Shown here one piece after another: positions 43,701 to 55,595 of a DNA stretch of 64,000 bases. The stretch comes from Alopecurus myosuroides. Its lineage: Eukaryota > Streptophyta > Magnoliopsida > Poales > Poaceae. The notes beneath the pieces were generated by a model. The model was not told the DNA's origin and searched no databases. It saw only the letters and a list, made by a program, of their open reading frames with translations. Every line of letters starts with the position of its first letter. Within the stretch, counting starts at the first letter, position 1. The stretch covers positions 244,665,540-244,729,539 of the forward strand of contig CM054060.1 of NCBI GenBank assembly GCA_028641055.1. Reading direction: 5' to 3'. A program made the position numbers and the translations under genes.

Positions 43701-45903
43701 ACTACAAAGCTTCTCCAACTTGCCTCACTCAAAAATAATATCCCAAACTCCCTCTAAAAATCATGGAATAGCCCACTGATGTTTTACCAAAATGGATGGC
43801 ATTTCCAAATGGTAACTCACCTTGATGCAAACTAAAATTCTACTGATAGGTATTGGAAAGGGATTTCCAAAACAGTTGAGTTTGCTCAAAAATGTTTTGT
43901 ATTTTTGAAGTTCTATTCATTTCAATTTTTAGGGTACTGTCTGGCATATGATTTTTAGAAAAATCATAAAAACTCAAAACAAGTTTCTGCCAGTGGGATA
44001 TGGTTGCAATTTTGTAAGGCTAGTGGTACAAAAATTAGCAAGGTAAAATAAATTAATATGCTACCTTTTCTAAGCCTAAAGCTAGGATCTAGTTAATCTG
44101 CCAGAGAGAAAAAAAGTATAATCGTTTTTAACCGAAACTGCCCAACGGGCCAGATCCCGCAGCGCGCGGCCCAGTTAACGCGGGGCGCAGCCCGCGAGCA
44201 CGCGCGCGCGCGCGAAACGCACGGTTCAAAGGGGGCCGTCGATTCGCAGATCGACGGTCCCTGCCCTTTCTTCCTCCCCGCGTCACTCCTCTCTCTCTCT
44301 CCCTCCTAACCGCGGACGAACACCTCACGGGCACGGGGATTTGCTCACCTAGGGCTCGCGAGAAGCAAAGGGACGGTGCGGGGTCAAAGGAGGGTGGCTT
44401 GGGCGATGCCGTGGCGCGGTCTCGGGCGGTGGCGACGGGTGTGCGCTGCGGCGGCTCGACGGCGTCCCGCGGCGGCTCCGAGGACGACGGCGATGAATCT
44501 GCAAGCGATCGAGGGCAAGAGGGTGTCAGGGAGGTAGGCACGAGCTAGGGGGTCGCAATGGAGGTGAAAGGAGGGCGGGAGGTGCGGTGATCGCGGCGCC
44601 ACCTCGAGCTCGATCCGTTCGGGTCCGAAAATGGGCGCGGCTCGCCTCGCTCGCACAGAGCGAACGAGCAAGCGATGCTCGATGGGGTGAGTGGGAGGGA
44701 TGAGTGGAGTGTGCTGGCGAGAGGGCTTGGCCTGGATTGCTTTGTAGCCACGAGTCAAAGGGGGAGGTGCTCGGGTTGGCATGGCATGGGCATGCCCTTG
44801 CCCCTTGGGGGTTCTCCACAGATGGCCACGGTTCCAATTGGCTCCTAGGGGTCAAGCAAGTACATTTAGATGAGCTAGGCCACAGCAAGGGCCAAGGTAT
44901 GGGTAAAAGGGAAAGAATCACACTATTTCAACCACTCTAATGACATCACATAATAGTCAAATGCCACCTCATGTTTCTCTCATCCTGGTCAGCCAACATG
45001 GGATCCAATGTCACCATCTAGAAGCTTAATAACATTGTTTTCGAATTGGCAAAGTGGCAAGGCTTGGATCAGTGCACAAAAGCTAAAAACATTAAGTCCA
45101 AAAGTGTATTCACTGTTCTGTCAGAAAAATTCAGTTAGACAGTTTTCTGAATTTTTCTAAGTGCTGGAAAAACAGACAGAGATAGCAAAAGTTGGGTTTG
45201 TTTTCACCAAGCAAACCAGCTCTAAAATGAGTGATCTGAAATGCTCAACAAAGAACAACTATCCAAGTTTCAGATCCAACCATTTGATTTGAAAAATGAT
45301 GGGTTTATGGCTCTGAAAATAAATGGCAAAGTAGGTACATTCTCTGTTTTTAAAATGCTCAATTTTCTGTCTTATCAAGATGACTCAAAAACCATCTTGG
45401 CATTGTGTGTTAATTTTCTTTGTAGGTTTTTCCAAGAGTGTAGTTTTGTTGTACTCATATCATAGAGTAGTTTTGATCAAAGAAAATCCCTAATTGGATA
45501 ATCCTTGTGGTGGAAAACAAGGGTTGAAAACAGCTACTTGGCTGTTTTTCAGGGCAAAAATTATATTGGAAAAGCTAATGGAATCTTTTCCAATTAATTT
45601 TATTTCAAGTTCAAGATGATTCCTAAACATTAATAACACATTTTCAAGTTGAAACAAAGGTCACCTCAAGTCTTGAAAAAAAATAATCTCATAAGAACCT
45701 TAGTGGAAAACATGGGAAAACAATAATAAAGCAATGTGTTTCTTAGGAGAAAAACTCCTCAAGTGAGTGAAAAGAAACACACCACTAATATTGCATAGAT
45801 AAACATCAGTACACAACATGTTGTCCACTTAATTTCATTACAAAGGTCTTAAGAGACATGCTAAAATACTATTATACAAGTGCTTAAAAACAGGGATGTG
45901 ACA
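40705..45903 (-). repeat. 5' LTR of Tekay element (5199 bp)
   Basis: This is the direct-repeat partner of 29355-34553 and would drive transcription leftward. It begins TGTAGAGGCCCC at 40705 and ends GATGTGACA at 45903 on the plus strand. Confidence 0.95.
40979..44544 (-). CDS. Putative spliced acidic small protein inside the Tekay 5' LTR
   Basis: This is the second copy of the LTR-embedded gene. Exon 1 is 44544-44349, exon 2 is 42363-42283 and exon 3 is 41046-40979 on the minus strand. All three exons and splice signals match the left copy; the only exon change (44386) is silent in this frame. In this copy the alternative ATG-initiated frame of exon 1 is cut short to 132 codons by the same change. 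As part of the 5' LTR it is the copy more likely to be transcribed by the element, if any is. Confidence 0.4.
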
Positions 45904-47870
45904 GAAGGACTATGCCCCACTCAAGTGGAGCCATTGACTACACCCATTGATGATCAAGCTATCCAACAAGATGCACCAAGCCCTCAAGCTAACTATCAAG
46001 GCCAAGCTAATGAACAAGGCCAAGCAACACATCTAAATCATGATCAAGATTCTATTATTGTTGAGAATGCTCAACCTAGTGGTGATTCATCACCCATCTT
46101 TGATCAAGGACGAAATGAAGATGGACATGTCTCCGATGAAGAAGGTGATTCTCAATCAATATCCAAGGAATCTTTGGAGGAGATACTAGCTCGTAGAGCA
46201 AAGAGAAGGCTAGAGAATCTTGAACGAGCGGGTCATAAGGAGGACATGATTCTTGGACAAGTTCGTGGAAGAGTGGTAAATAGAAGGCAATTGGCGGATT
46301 TTAGCAAGGCTCATGCTTTTGTCTCCTTCATTGAACCCAAGAAGGTATATGAAGCTCTCGAAGATCAAGATTGGCTTGAAGCCATGCATGATGAACTCAA
46401 TAACTTCGAGCGCAACAAAGTGTGGAAATTAGTGCCAAGACCCAAGGATTGCAAAAATGTCATTGGCACCAAATGGGTGTTCAAGAACAAGCAAGACAAA
46501 GATGACATTGTCATTCTCAACAAGGCAAGATTGGTGGCCCAAGGTTTTTCTCAAGTCGAAGGTATCGATTTCGGTGAAACTTTTGCCCCCGTAGCTCGCC
46601 TTGAATCCATTCGTATCTTACTTGCCTATGCATCTCATCATAACTTCAAGTTACAACAAATGGATGTCAAAAGTGCTTTCCTTAATGGTCCCATTAATGA
46701 GTTAGTATATGTCAAGCAACCTCCGGGTTTCGAGGATCCCAACCACCCCGATCATGTCTATAAACTTGATAAGGCGCTCTATGGACTTAAACAAGCTCCA
46801 CGTGCGTGGTATGAGCACCTTAAAGAGTTTCTAGTAGATCGCGGGTTTAATGTTGGTTTAATCGATCCCACCCTCTTTACCATGACGGTTGGAGGTGACT
46901 TGTTCATATGCCAACTCTATGTGGATGACATCATTTTTGGGTCTACTAACACCTTGTTCAATGAGGAGTTTTGCAAGCTTATGACCGATAGTTTGAGATG
47001 TCTATGATGGGAGAGTTGGAATTCTTCCTTGGCTTTGAAGTAAATCAATATTATGAAGGGACTTTCATCAAACAAGCCAAATACACTCAAGACATGCTCA
47101 AGAGGTTTAATATGAATGATGCCAAACCTATGAAGACTCCTATGTCCACAACCACCAACTTGAAACCCGACCCCAACGGTAAAGAGGTAGATCAAAAGGT
47201 ATACCGCTCCATGATTGGCTCTTTGCTCTACCTTTGTGCATCTAGACCCGATATCATGTATAGCGTAGGTAAATGTGCAAGGTTTCAAGCCTCCCCAAGG
47301 CAAAGTCATTTGGAAGCTGTGAAACGGATCTTTCGATATCTAGTTCATACCCCAAACTTCGGTCTTTGCTACCCCAAGGGTTCAAGCTTTCAGCTCATTG
47401 GATACTCGGATGCGGATTATGCGGGAGAGAAGACGGATAGGAAGTCCACATCCGGGGGTTGTCAATTCCTTGGCCGCTCCTTGGTATGTTGGTCTTCTAA
47501 GAAGCAAAATTGCATTGCTCTCTCCACCACCGAGGCCGAGTATATCTCCGCGGCAAGTTGTTGTGCCCAATTGCTATGGATGAGGCAAACCTTGAAGGAT
47601 TATGGTATTCATTTTGACAAGGTGCCTCTTCTTTGTGACAATGAGAGTGCTATCAAGATCGCCTACAACCCGGTTCTTCATTCCAAGACGAAGCACATTG
47701 AGATCCGTCATCATTTCATTCGGGATCATGTTGAGAAAGGTGATATTGATCTCTCATATGTCTCCACAACGGATCAACTTGCCGATATCTTCACGAAGGC
47801 CCTTGATGAACCAAGATTTCGAGCTTTGAGGAATGAACTAAATGTCATAGATTCCTCCAACTTCACTTGA
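45904..47870 (+). pseudogene. Sirevirus pol, second part: reverse transcriptase and RNase H, frameshifted
   Basis: The frame continues pol after the Tekay insertion. A linker rich in Gln/Asp/Glu precedes the Copia reverse transcriptase from about 46375 ([24 protein letters not shown]). It includes [11 protein letters not shown] and the catalytic [11 protein letters not shown] at ~46910. A one-base deletion near 46990-46994 ends the frame at 47007. The rest is open from 46998: [22 protein letters not shown] sequence, then RNase H with GYSDADYAGE, STTEAEYIS and CDNESAI, stopping TGA at 47870. This part would copy the RNA and degrade the template. The frameshift makes the copy defective even without the insertion. 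Confidence 0.92.
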
Positions 47871-48328
47871 AACCTTGCATATCTACCCTCATTATGCATG
47901 CTATTAGGCTTAGATGTAGGCATGGACATAGGGGGAGCACTACTCAATTCATGAATATGCACTCCTCCTATTATGCGAAAAATAAATCATCATTGCATAT
48001 CTAGTCATTTGTGACTTATTGTGCTTCATTGTGAGTAGTAATTTTGGACCCAAGATATATCTTCGCGGTGCCAAGTTACACACTCAAACATGGTGGCCTC
48101 GGACACCGACCATTGTGTGTGCTTTGGGTCTTTCACGCCTATCATATCTCCGTCTTTACAACTCGTGCGAGTTCGGTCTTCTATCTTTTTGTTTCTTCTT
48201 GCGGACCCCTTCGAGTAATGTCTCTCGTATATCAGTGACGTTTTTCCAACCCAAGCCTCCTTTGCCCAAACCAATGCTTCCATCGAAATGCTCGTGTTTT
48301 TTTTAATCTTGGCGCGCGAAAATTTGGT
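47871..48328. other. Sirevirus post-pol non-coding region
   Basis: There is no ORF. It includes a polypurine-like word, ATAGGGGGAG, at 47929. Sireviruses typically repeat such tracts in this region. Confidence 0.6.
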
Positions 48329-48530
48329 TGAGCGGAGGCTCCGGTGAATCCACCGGAGGCTCCGCTGGTCCTGTCCACCGGAACACCACCGGATGCTCCG
48401 CTGACCCACAGTGGCTCAGCGGGCCAAAACTTAACTGTTTTGGGACAGGGAGCGGAGACTCCGGTGCGAACCACCGGAGGCTCCGCTGGTGGGAGCGGAG
48501 GCTCCGGTGAAACCACCGGAGGCTCCGCCG
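48329..48530. repeat. Second palindromic CCGGAGGCTCCG cluster, upstream of ORF3
   Basis: GAGCGGAGGCTCCGGTGAATCC facing ACCGGAGGCTCCGCTGG and further copies reproduce the LTR palindrome unit. They end just before a C/T-rich, 5' UTR-like stretch (48575-48732) that leads to the ORF3 start codon. Confidence 0.8.
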
Positions 48531-48732
48531 GCGGAAAATTTCTGTGGATAAGTGCTGGGCGTGCGGGGGTAAGTGAGATCCACTTTCACTTTCCCCCACC
48601 CGCCCCCATCTTCCTCCTCAAGAACCGCCGCCGCCCCAAGCTTTTCGCCGCCGGATTCGAGCGCTCCACCGCGGGAAGACCATCTCCTCGCCTTGGGACG
48701 CTCCGGGAACCTTCCCTCCCTCCTTTTTCACC

Positions 48733-50539
48733 ATGGATGACGCGGGTACGTGCTCTCTCTCTCTCTCATCTAGTTGATGGATGGGATGCATAGGAGTTCA
48801 TGTTCTTTGCCTCTAGATTCGTGGATTTGGAGTTTTAGGAGTGGAATTTTCTCAAGTACAAACCCTAGTAACCTAGGTAAGGCTTGTTAGGCTTGAATCG
48901 TTGCGGTTGTTGGGAGTTTTTGCCCTAACCCTAGATTATTCAACCCTAACACCCCGTGTATCTAGGTTTCTTGGTTTTGTGCGTGCCTTACCAACTCGAG
49001 CATTACTCTTTGTTCATGATCTTCTTGCTTTCTCTCTTAGATGCTTCCGGTTCCAAGGGAAAAGGGCAACGGTACAAGACCACCGGCCGCCGCGAGCCTC
49101 AACCCGTGGATGAGATTCAAGCCGAACTTGACAGCTCTCAAGGCAAGCGCAAGCGCTTCCCGGCTCCCGAGAAGACTTTGCCAAGGAGGAACACCACACC
49201 AACCGCCTCCAAGATGTCCGAGGCTATGTTCTTGAAGGAAAGGCGTGCGAATCCATATGTGGTTGCCCGTGATCGTTTGATGCCCCAATTCCGGGGTAAG
49301 GATCCACGCTTTCACACCGTCTTCCAAGGGCAGATTTATAGTGAGATTTTGATGAGGAATCCGAAGGAAAATGTCGTCCCTCAACACGCCATTAGTATTG
49401 GGCACATGGAAAGGAATCACAAGTACTTTGGGGAGGCTCTTGAGCTCATTCAAAAATTTGGTCTTGGTCCCATTATTACTCTTCAACAAGATTTCGACGA
49501 AGAGCTTGTTTGTCAGTTTCTTGCCACAGTTCATCTCTCCAATGAGACCGAGCGTAATATGATTTGGATGACTAAGGATAGACAGCTTGACATCACATGG
49601 AAAGATGTTGGTATCATTCTTGGTGGCTACCCAGATTTTGGTCCGTTTGCTGAGGGAGAAGAGTTTGCTAACAGATGGTTCCGAGTTCATATCATTAACA
49701 CCTCGTCACTTCCCAAGGATGGACTTACTCCTCTCTATCATTGGAAGAAATACGCCGTTGGGTTCGTGAAGGGTCTCTATCCCACATATGACATCATGTT
49801 GCGCATCTATCGCGAGACCATCAACCCAAAGGCGGGCAATGTGGATGAGATTCAAGGCTTCTTGAAGAACCTTATGCTCCTTACTCACCAACACTGGATG
49901 GATGACACTCCACGCAAGCTTGATGTGCTTGATTATATTTGGAATGAGTTGTGGTATGCCATTGTCAACCGGAAGAATGCTTGTTTTGGGCCATTCATCA
50001 TGAAGATCATCCTTGACGTATGGAATAAGAAGTTTCCGAATGAACCTCTCGATGATGCACATTGGATCTCTCACACGGAAAAGAGGCTTCTCATGAAAGA
50101 TCACAAAGAACCCGTTGTGCATCCCACTCCCGCCATCCGCAAGCACAAGGCTAGGCCTCGCATCATTGTTGATGAGGAAGAAGACGAGGGTCCATCTCAA
50201 CCTCCTCCCTCTAGCAATGCCTTCAAATGGATGGCAAGAGCTCTCAAGAAAGTGTTTCGGTTGAACAAGAAAATAGAGCAACATCAATTGGAAGAACACT
50301 ATGATAAGGAACTCAAGAACCGCAACAAAGCTCAAGCTTATCGTCAACGTCTTCGTGAGGAAGGCCTCTCCATTGAATCCCCGGTTCTTGATAGCATCAC
50401 CAATTGGGACGATTGGCAAGCAAAGGACTCCAAGGGCAAGCTTATTGAGTGGTCCAATGAAGAAGGAGATGAAGCCACTAGCTCTCACCGCCGTGATCCC
50501 TCCCCGGCTCTGGAAGCCTCTTCCTCCTCCTCCGAGTGA
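48733..50539 (+). CDS. Sirevirus third ORF (env-like position), spliced, 503 aa
   Basis: The ATG at 48733 begins a 13-nt exon, ATGGATGACGCGG, with donor GTACGT at 48746. The acceptor CTCTCTTAG ends at 49040, and exon 2 runs 49041-50539 (TGA). Joined in phase this gives 503 codons. Residues ~1-60 are Lys/Arg/Gly-rich, possibly nuclear-targeting. The central ~300 residues contain ITWKDVGIILGG, FDEELVCQFLATVHL and WMDDTPRKLDVLDY, similar in style to the putative plant transposon protein domain seen in grass retroelement ORFs. The end has an acidic patch, a Lys/Glu/Gln coiled coil and a Ser-rich tail. No transmembrane segment is evident, so envelope function is doubtful. An unspliced frame from 48956 also exists. 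No internal stop is seen although gag and pol are broken. Confidence 0.7.
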
Positions 50540-50586
50540 TTTGGGACGTTTGCATCTTGGTCTCTCTCTTTTTGGTATCTTTATGC

Positions 50587-50975
50587 CAAAGGGGGAGAGA
50601 TTTATATTAGGAATGGGCATTGGAATGGGTCTCCCTCAAGCTTCTTCATTTTGCATCTTTCTTTTGGCTTGAGGGAGTTTGGTTTCTTATCGGATCATTT
50701 GGAACTTCGGCTTATCTACAATATTCCTATCTATCGTGAACTTCGTCATATTATGTTATGTGAACCTCGTATGTCATATTATGTTCGTGTGAACCTCGTT
50801 TGATGTTATTTATGTGATATATGTGTACTGTGATATTGTTGTCATGTCATTCTTATATATCATGCCTAAATGCTCTCAATATGAAAGGAGCATACCTTTA
50901 GGGGGAGCTCCGTTCATATTGTGTTATAATCATACAAATAGTTATGTTGTCATCAATTACCAAAAAGGGGGAGAA
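50587..50975 (+). other. Polypurine tract series before the Sirevirus 3' LTR
   Basis: AAAGGGGGAGAG at ~50587, TTAGGGGGAGCT at ~50899 and AAAAAGGGGGAGAA at 50962-50975 precede the LTR; the last abuts it. Multiple such tracts are a described Sirevirus signature. The rest of this stretch is AT-rich and non-coding. Confidence 0.85.
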
Positions 50976-52448
50976 TGAAAGATCATCGTCCGTTTTGGTA
51001 ATTATATGATAGCACAACTATTTGATCTAATGTGTGTTCAATAGATGGAAATGCCCAGGTTTAAACAGGTTCACTTATTCTATGGGGCAAATGATCAGTT
51101 TATATGAAAAGTGCAAGGAGAAACGAATCCAGGAAAGTGAAATATGCAGGAGCGGAGGCTCCGGTGATTCCACCGGAGGCTCCGCCCAGGATCCGGTGGG
51201 GTCCGGTGGGGGCTCCGCCAAAACCCCGCTCTGGAGCAAATGAGCGGAACCAGGAGCGGAAGCTCTGGTGGAGATCCGGTGGGCGGAACCTCCGCGAGTT
51301 CCACCGGAGGCTCCGCCATCCTCCAACACACGCGCTGCACGCAAAAAGGGATCCGGTGGGGTTCCGGTGGAAGCTCCGCCTAAATACCCTTCTGTTTGAG
51401 CAGAGCGGAGGTTCCACTGGAGCCTCCGGTGGACCTCCGGTGCCTTCCCTTTCCTAGGGTAACTGGGCTCCGGTGGGGGGTCCGGTGGATGCTCCGCTTA
51501 ACTGCCTTTCTGTTTGGGCAGAGCGGATGTTCCACCGGAGCCTCCGGTGGGCGGAACCTCCGCAGGACCCACCGGAACCTCCGTTCAGTATTCCAGCGCA
51601 AACGAGCTGGTGCGCTGCGCAACTGTGGAGCGGGCTGAAGACCACCGGAGCCTCCGGTGAAACCACCGGAGCCTCCGGTGAAACCACCGGAGCCTCCGGT
51701 GCCCTGGACTGCAAACGGTCACTTAAATGCAAGAGGTATAAATACCCCTTCCCCTACCTCTTAAATGCCAAGCTTTTCCCATTCTCTCTCCTAGCCATTA
51801 ATGAAAGCTTCAACCACCTAGATCTCCCACTCCGTCCACCCAAACACTCCCAAACTTGGTGGAGAGCTAGAGGAGACCTAGATCCGCACTTCCACCAAAC
51901 GAATCTCAAATCCATCCACCACAACCTAGTAGATCTAGAATCCTACTTGAGGCCCAGAAACCTTAGTAGATCTCGTGCTTGTAGTTTCCACCTTGTTGCA
52001 ATAAGCTACGGATTGCTTGAGAGCCTCCATCCATCTTGTGGAGTGACCTCAAGTCCTTGTAAGGGTTTGGTCAACGCCTTCAAGTCGACCTCATAGTGGA
52101 AACGAGCATCTCCCTCACCGGAGAAGCTCAAGGAGAACAAGGTGTGCACAACCGTGCTATTGAGGAGCGCCTAGGTGGCTCCCCACCTCTCCAACGTAGA
52201 CGTACTTCTCTTTGAGAAGGAACTACGGTGAATCATATCCTTGTCTCCTTGTTTACACTTGTTGTTTGCTTTACTACCTTACACTTTACTTCCATTGCGC
52301 ATATCGTTTTGTCCACATAGGTTGCTCACCTAGTTGCACATCTAGAGAACCTTATTTTATCTTGCTAAGCCCCACTAAAAGGAATATAAAAGAAAAATTG
52401 GTAGTCAACCTATTCACCCCCCCTCTAGTTGACCATAGTGCACTTTCA
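50976..52448 (+). repeat. 3' LTR of Sirevirus (1473 bp)
   Basis: It runs from TGAAAG at 50976 to CTTTCA at 52448. It contains the palindrome cluster (~51149-51701) with one more 21-bp ACCGGAGCCTCCGGTGAAACC-type unit than the 5' LTR, and TATAAATA at 51737-51744. Confidence 0.95.
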
Positions 52449-53066
52449 ACTACCGCACCACTCTTTGAGGTTACCGCCTCGGCGGACATCAACTATCCTA
52501 GAGTACTGCCCTGATATCCACTTTTCCCAACGATAGAGGAGAGGAGTACCATGAAATAGTCCCAATCTAGATCTCCCAAGTGACGCTTCCAAGGATGTCA
52601 TGATGTACACATAATCGCCACCACTCCGAATAAAATGAAGGTATAATTTTAACCAGTAGATCCCATGCCATTCTCGAAAGGAAAGGAAATGAAGTTACGA
52701 AGCAATGCCTCCAAGTGGGGATACCACGACCTTAGGTTCCACCATCTTCGGTCCCAACCAAGGTTGGGGAAATGCTTTTATTAGAACTCTTATCATCCTG
52801 CTAAGGAAAAGGGGTATAGAGCACCCGAGAATGTTCAGATCACCGGCACTGGACATCTTGCATACCATGCTTCCATTGCCCGCTAGCAAACAACCTATCA
52901 CAACACCTCGTGGCACAACGAGTACCATGCATGTCAGGAACAAAACCACACGGTTCACACCATATTTACCTCCCTAGACATGACAATGCGTCGTCAGACC
53001 GACATGCTGTTTTTGTTTATATTAAGATTTATGTGTGGATAAATAAAACCCGATTTTCTATACACG
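52449..53066. other. Flanking sequence, no gene recognised
   Basis: Short open frames occur on both strands but show no domain I can name. This is the DNA into which the LINE at 53082 later inserted. It continues at 55596. Confidence 0.5.
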
Positions 53067-53081
53067 GAAGTATTGCGCTTT

Positions 53082-55580
53082 TAACTTGTTGTTCGGCTAT
53101 TACAATTCAAGGCAAGATTCTATCAATTTGGACTCCCTCAACTTTCCACCTATTGAGCCCCTTGGGTTGGACAGGCCGTTCTTGGCTAACCAGGTCAAGA
53201 CGGTTATTCTCGAAATGCACCCTGAGAAGGCACCTGGACCAGATGGCTTCACTCGCCTTTTCTACCGTATTGCATGGAATCTAATCAGACCTGATGTGAT
53301 GGCAGCAATGCAATTTCTCGAAAGCTCAAACCAACAAGGGCCATCCCTCCTCAACAATGTCCTCCTAGTGCTCTTGCCAAAAATTCAAGGGGCTATCAAT
53401 CCTCCGGAATTCCGCCCAATTAGACTGATGCACAGTTTTGGCAAGCTTTCACGAAAAATTTGGCCAACAGGATACAACCCTTCATGCCTTCCCTCGTTCC
53501 CCTTGTCATAATGCATTTATTCGAGGACGATCCATCCATGAAAATTATTTTTATGTTCAATGGGTCATCCGTTCTCACAGGCAGAAAAATATAATGCCTC
53601 TAATGGTTAAGCTAGATATAAGCAAGGCTTTTGACTATGTTTCCTGGGAATTTCTTCTCAAACTTCTTCCTCACAGAGGTTTCAACTCCAAGTGAGTCAT
53701 CTGCATTATTTCCTTTTTAGACTCAACGTCAACAAGAATTATCATTGATGGCGAGCTCTTCGATCCAATTTAGCACAAATGTGGTCTTCGTCGGGGCGAA
53801 CCCCTCTCCCCCTCTTATTTGTTCTTGTCATGCATTGCCTAGGAAGATTGATGGAAAAGATCCATGATGATTTGATTCTGCCGCGAATTGGGAACCAGAT
53901 TCTTCGTTTTAGAACGTCACTATATGCAGACAATGTTGTCATTTTGTTCGGGCCTGATGTTCATGATTTGCAAGCCAATGTTGCTATTTTACAACAGTTC
54001 GGCTTGGCTACGGGGATCCACACAAATTAGGCAAAGAGCAGGCTGCTACCCATCTATTGTCACAATGTTGACTTGTTGTTTGCGCCTGCTGCTACATCTT
54101 GCCAGCTAGCTCAGTTCCCGTGCCAATACCTTGGTCTCCCATTGTCTGACAAAATTTTGAAATTTGAAGGCAGTTGACTTTCAACAAATTTGGAGAAGTC
54201 CCTTAAGAAGTTGGCCGGATGCAAAGCTAAATGGATCTCAGTGGCCGAGTGTCTCACCATTTTCACTTTGGTGCTCTCTGCTCTCCCGGCTTATCAGCTT
54301 ATGGCTATATTACATCCAAAATGGTTGCTCAAGCAATTGGATAAACAACGACATGCTTTTCTTTGGGTTGCCGATGGAAATGTCACCGGAGGTAAATGCT
54401 TGGTTAATTGGTCTGAAGTATACATGCCTAAACACCTCTGAGTACTTGGCATCCCGAATTTGCAGGTTCAGAGTGTTGATCTTCGTGTTCGCTGATCGTA
54501 TAGCTCCAAGTTTGGGCGTGGCCTGCAACTGCTGGTTGATAGCACCGTCCATGAGATCTTTTAGGCCTCACCAGCATCACAATTCATGATGGTCTAGGCA
54601 CCTCTTTCGGGATCAACCATTGGATGCATGGAATGCTTCTGTGTAATTGTTTTTATGCTCTCTTCAAGCACTTTCACTAGAGAAACATCTGTATCAGGCA
54701 AGTACGTAGTCACCAATAGGCAATGAATTTTCCTAATCAAAACCAACCCTTCCCTCAGAGTACTCAGTGAATATATCCAGTTATGGGAGCTCACGGATGT
54801 GCCGACACCCTTTCAATTTGATGATCAGCCTGACTATCATACTTGGAAGTTAGCTGGCAATGGAACGTATACTACTAAATCTTCTTATCTGATGCAATTC
54901 AATGGCCGAATTCCCTCTAATTTTTTCACCCAGGTTTGGAAAACAAAGGCAACGCCTAACTGTAGGATTCATGTTTGTATTCTATTGCATAAAAGGTGTG
55001 TGACAGCCGATAATCTCGCAAAGCGGGGCTGGCCCCATAATCCCATATGCATGCTATGTTGCATTCTGCCGGAGACTGCCATTCATTTATCCGCATCCTG
55101 TTTTTACTCATGGCAGGTATGGTTTGAAGTGTTGGACAAATTTCATTTGCCCATTGCTGCAAGCATGCGCAGAAACAACAAATCTGCATGATTGGTGGAG
55201 CTCTATTCATGGTGTCCTTCCAGTCCCGACGATCGTCTAGCGTTGGCGCTCTATTGCACTCCTTACTTGGTTGTAACTTTGGAAGGAGCCCGACAATAGG
55301 ATCTTCAACAGAAAATCCCGCAACCCGCTGGTCATGGCTGTTAAAATCATCACCGAGATGAAGCTTTGATAACCTTCGGGGCTCAGGGATCGATGTGGCC
55401 AGCGGGAGAGTAGTGCTCAGAGCCTTTGGGCGATTGATATTTTTATTTCCCTTCTCTGTATGAATAGCTGTTTTTCTTTATTCTCTGTCTTCTCCTGTAA
55501 TTAATCTGTACCTCGCCGTCCTTTGTTCCGGCTTTCTCCCTAAGTAGCCAAAGTAGCGCTCGTTGCCTTCCGGAAAAAAA
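53082..55580 (+). mobile_element. 5'-truncated LINE (L1-type), poly(A) tail and 15-bp TSD
   Basis: The target duplication GAAGTATTGCGCTTT (53067-53081) recurs as GAAGTATTGCCCTTT (55581-55595) with one mismatch, directly after a short A-tail, CGGAAAAAAA. Degenerate frames give reverse transcriptase pieces (EKAPGPDGFTRLFYR, NAFIRGRSIHENYF, KLDISKAFDYVSWEF, GEPLSPLLFVLVM) and then a zinc-binding RVT region (VWKTKATPN, C-x2-C...H...C near 55050-55105). The catalytic F/YADD box reads YADN, losing the second Asp. The endonuclease and ORF1 are missing. Several stops and frameshifts make it inactive. Confidence 0.88.
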
Positions 55581-55595
55581 GAAGTATTGCCCTTT

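Larger units (their letters stand above)
29355..45903 (-). mobile_element. Complete Tekay-type chromovirus (Ty3/Gypsy), 16,549 bp, TSD GAAGG
   Basis: Two 5199-bp LTRs (29355-34553 and 40705-45903) flank a 6.15-kb interior. Minus-strand orientation is shown by the primer-binding site next to the right LTR and the polypurine tract next to the left one. On the minus strand the LTR starts TGTCACATCCC and ends CTCTACA. The target duplication GAAGG is at 29350-29354 and 45904-45908. The interior has an intact 1512-codon gag-pol with a C-terminal chromodomain, plus a separate 318-codon ORF upstream of gag. By eye the LTRs differ at six positions and have equal length. At 1.3e-8 substitutions per site per year this suggests an insertion of some tens of thousands of years (inference). 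It is potentially autonomous. Confidence 0.95.
19402..52448 (+). mobile_element. Sirevirus (Ty1/Copia, SIRE/Maximus lineage) interrupted by two nested elements
   Basis: The 5' LTR (19402-20848, first bases in the gap) and 3' LTR (50976-52448) share TGAAAG...CTTTCA ends. The primer-binding site TTGGTATCAGAGCC follows the left LTR. The order gag, protease, integrase, reverse transcriptase, RNase H is that of Copia. Lineage clues are the large coiled-coil gag, repeated GGGGGAG polypurine tracts near the 3' end, palindromic repeats in the LTR and an extra ORF after pol; these are known Sirevirus hallmarks. Without the nested 4373-bp and 16,549-bp insertions the element would be about 12 kb. Stops in gag and a frameshift in pol make it non-autonomous. 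The right flank begins ACTAC; the left flank is lost in the gap, so no target duplication can be checked. Confidence 0.9.

Noticed and set aside
48956..49040. Alternative unspliced start of Sirevirus ORF3 with a hydrophobic N-terminus (signal-like LEHYSLFMIFLLSLL)
   Set aside because: The stretch is better explained as the 3' end of an intron ending TCTCTCTTAG; the spliced start at 48733 has a good ATG context and a consensus donor.
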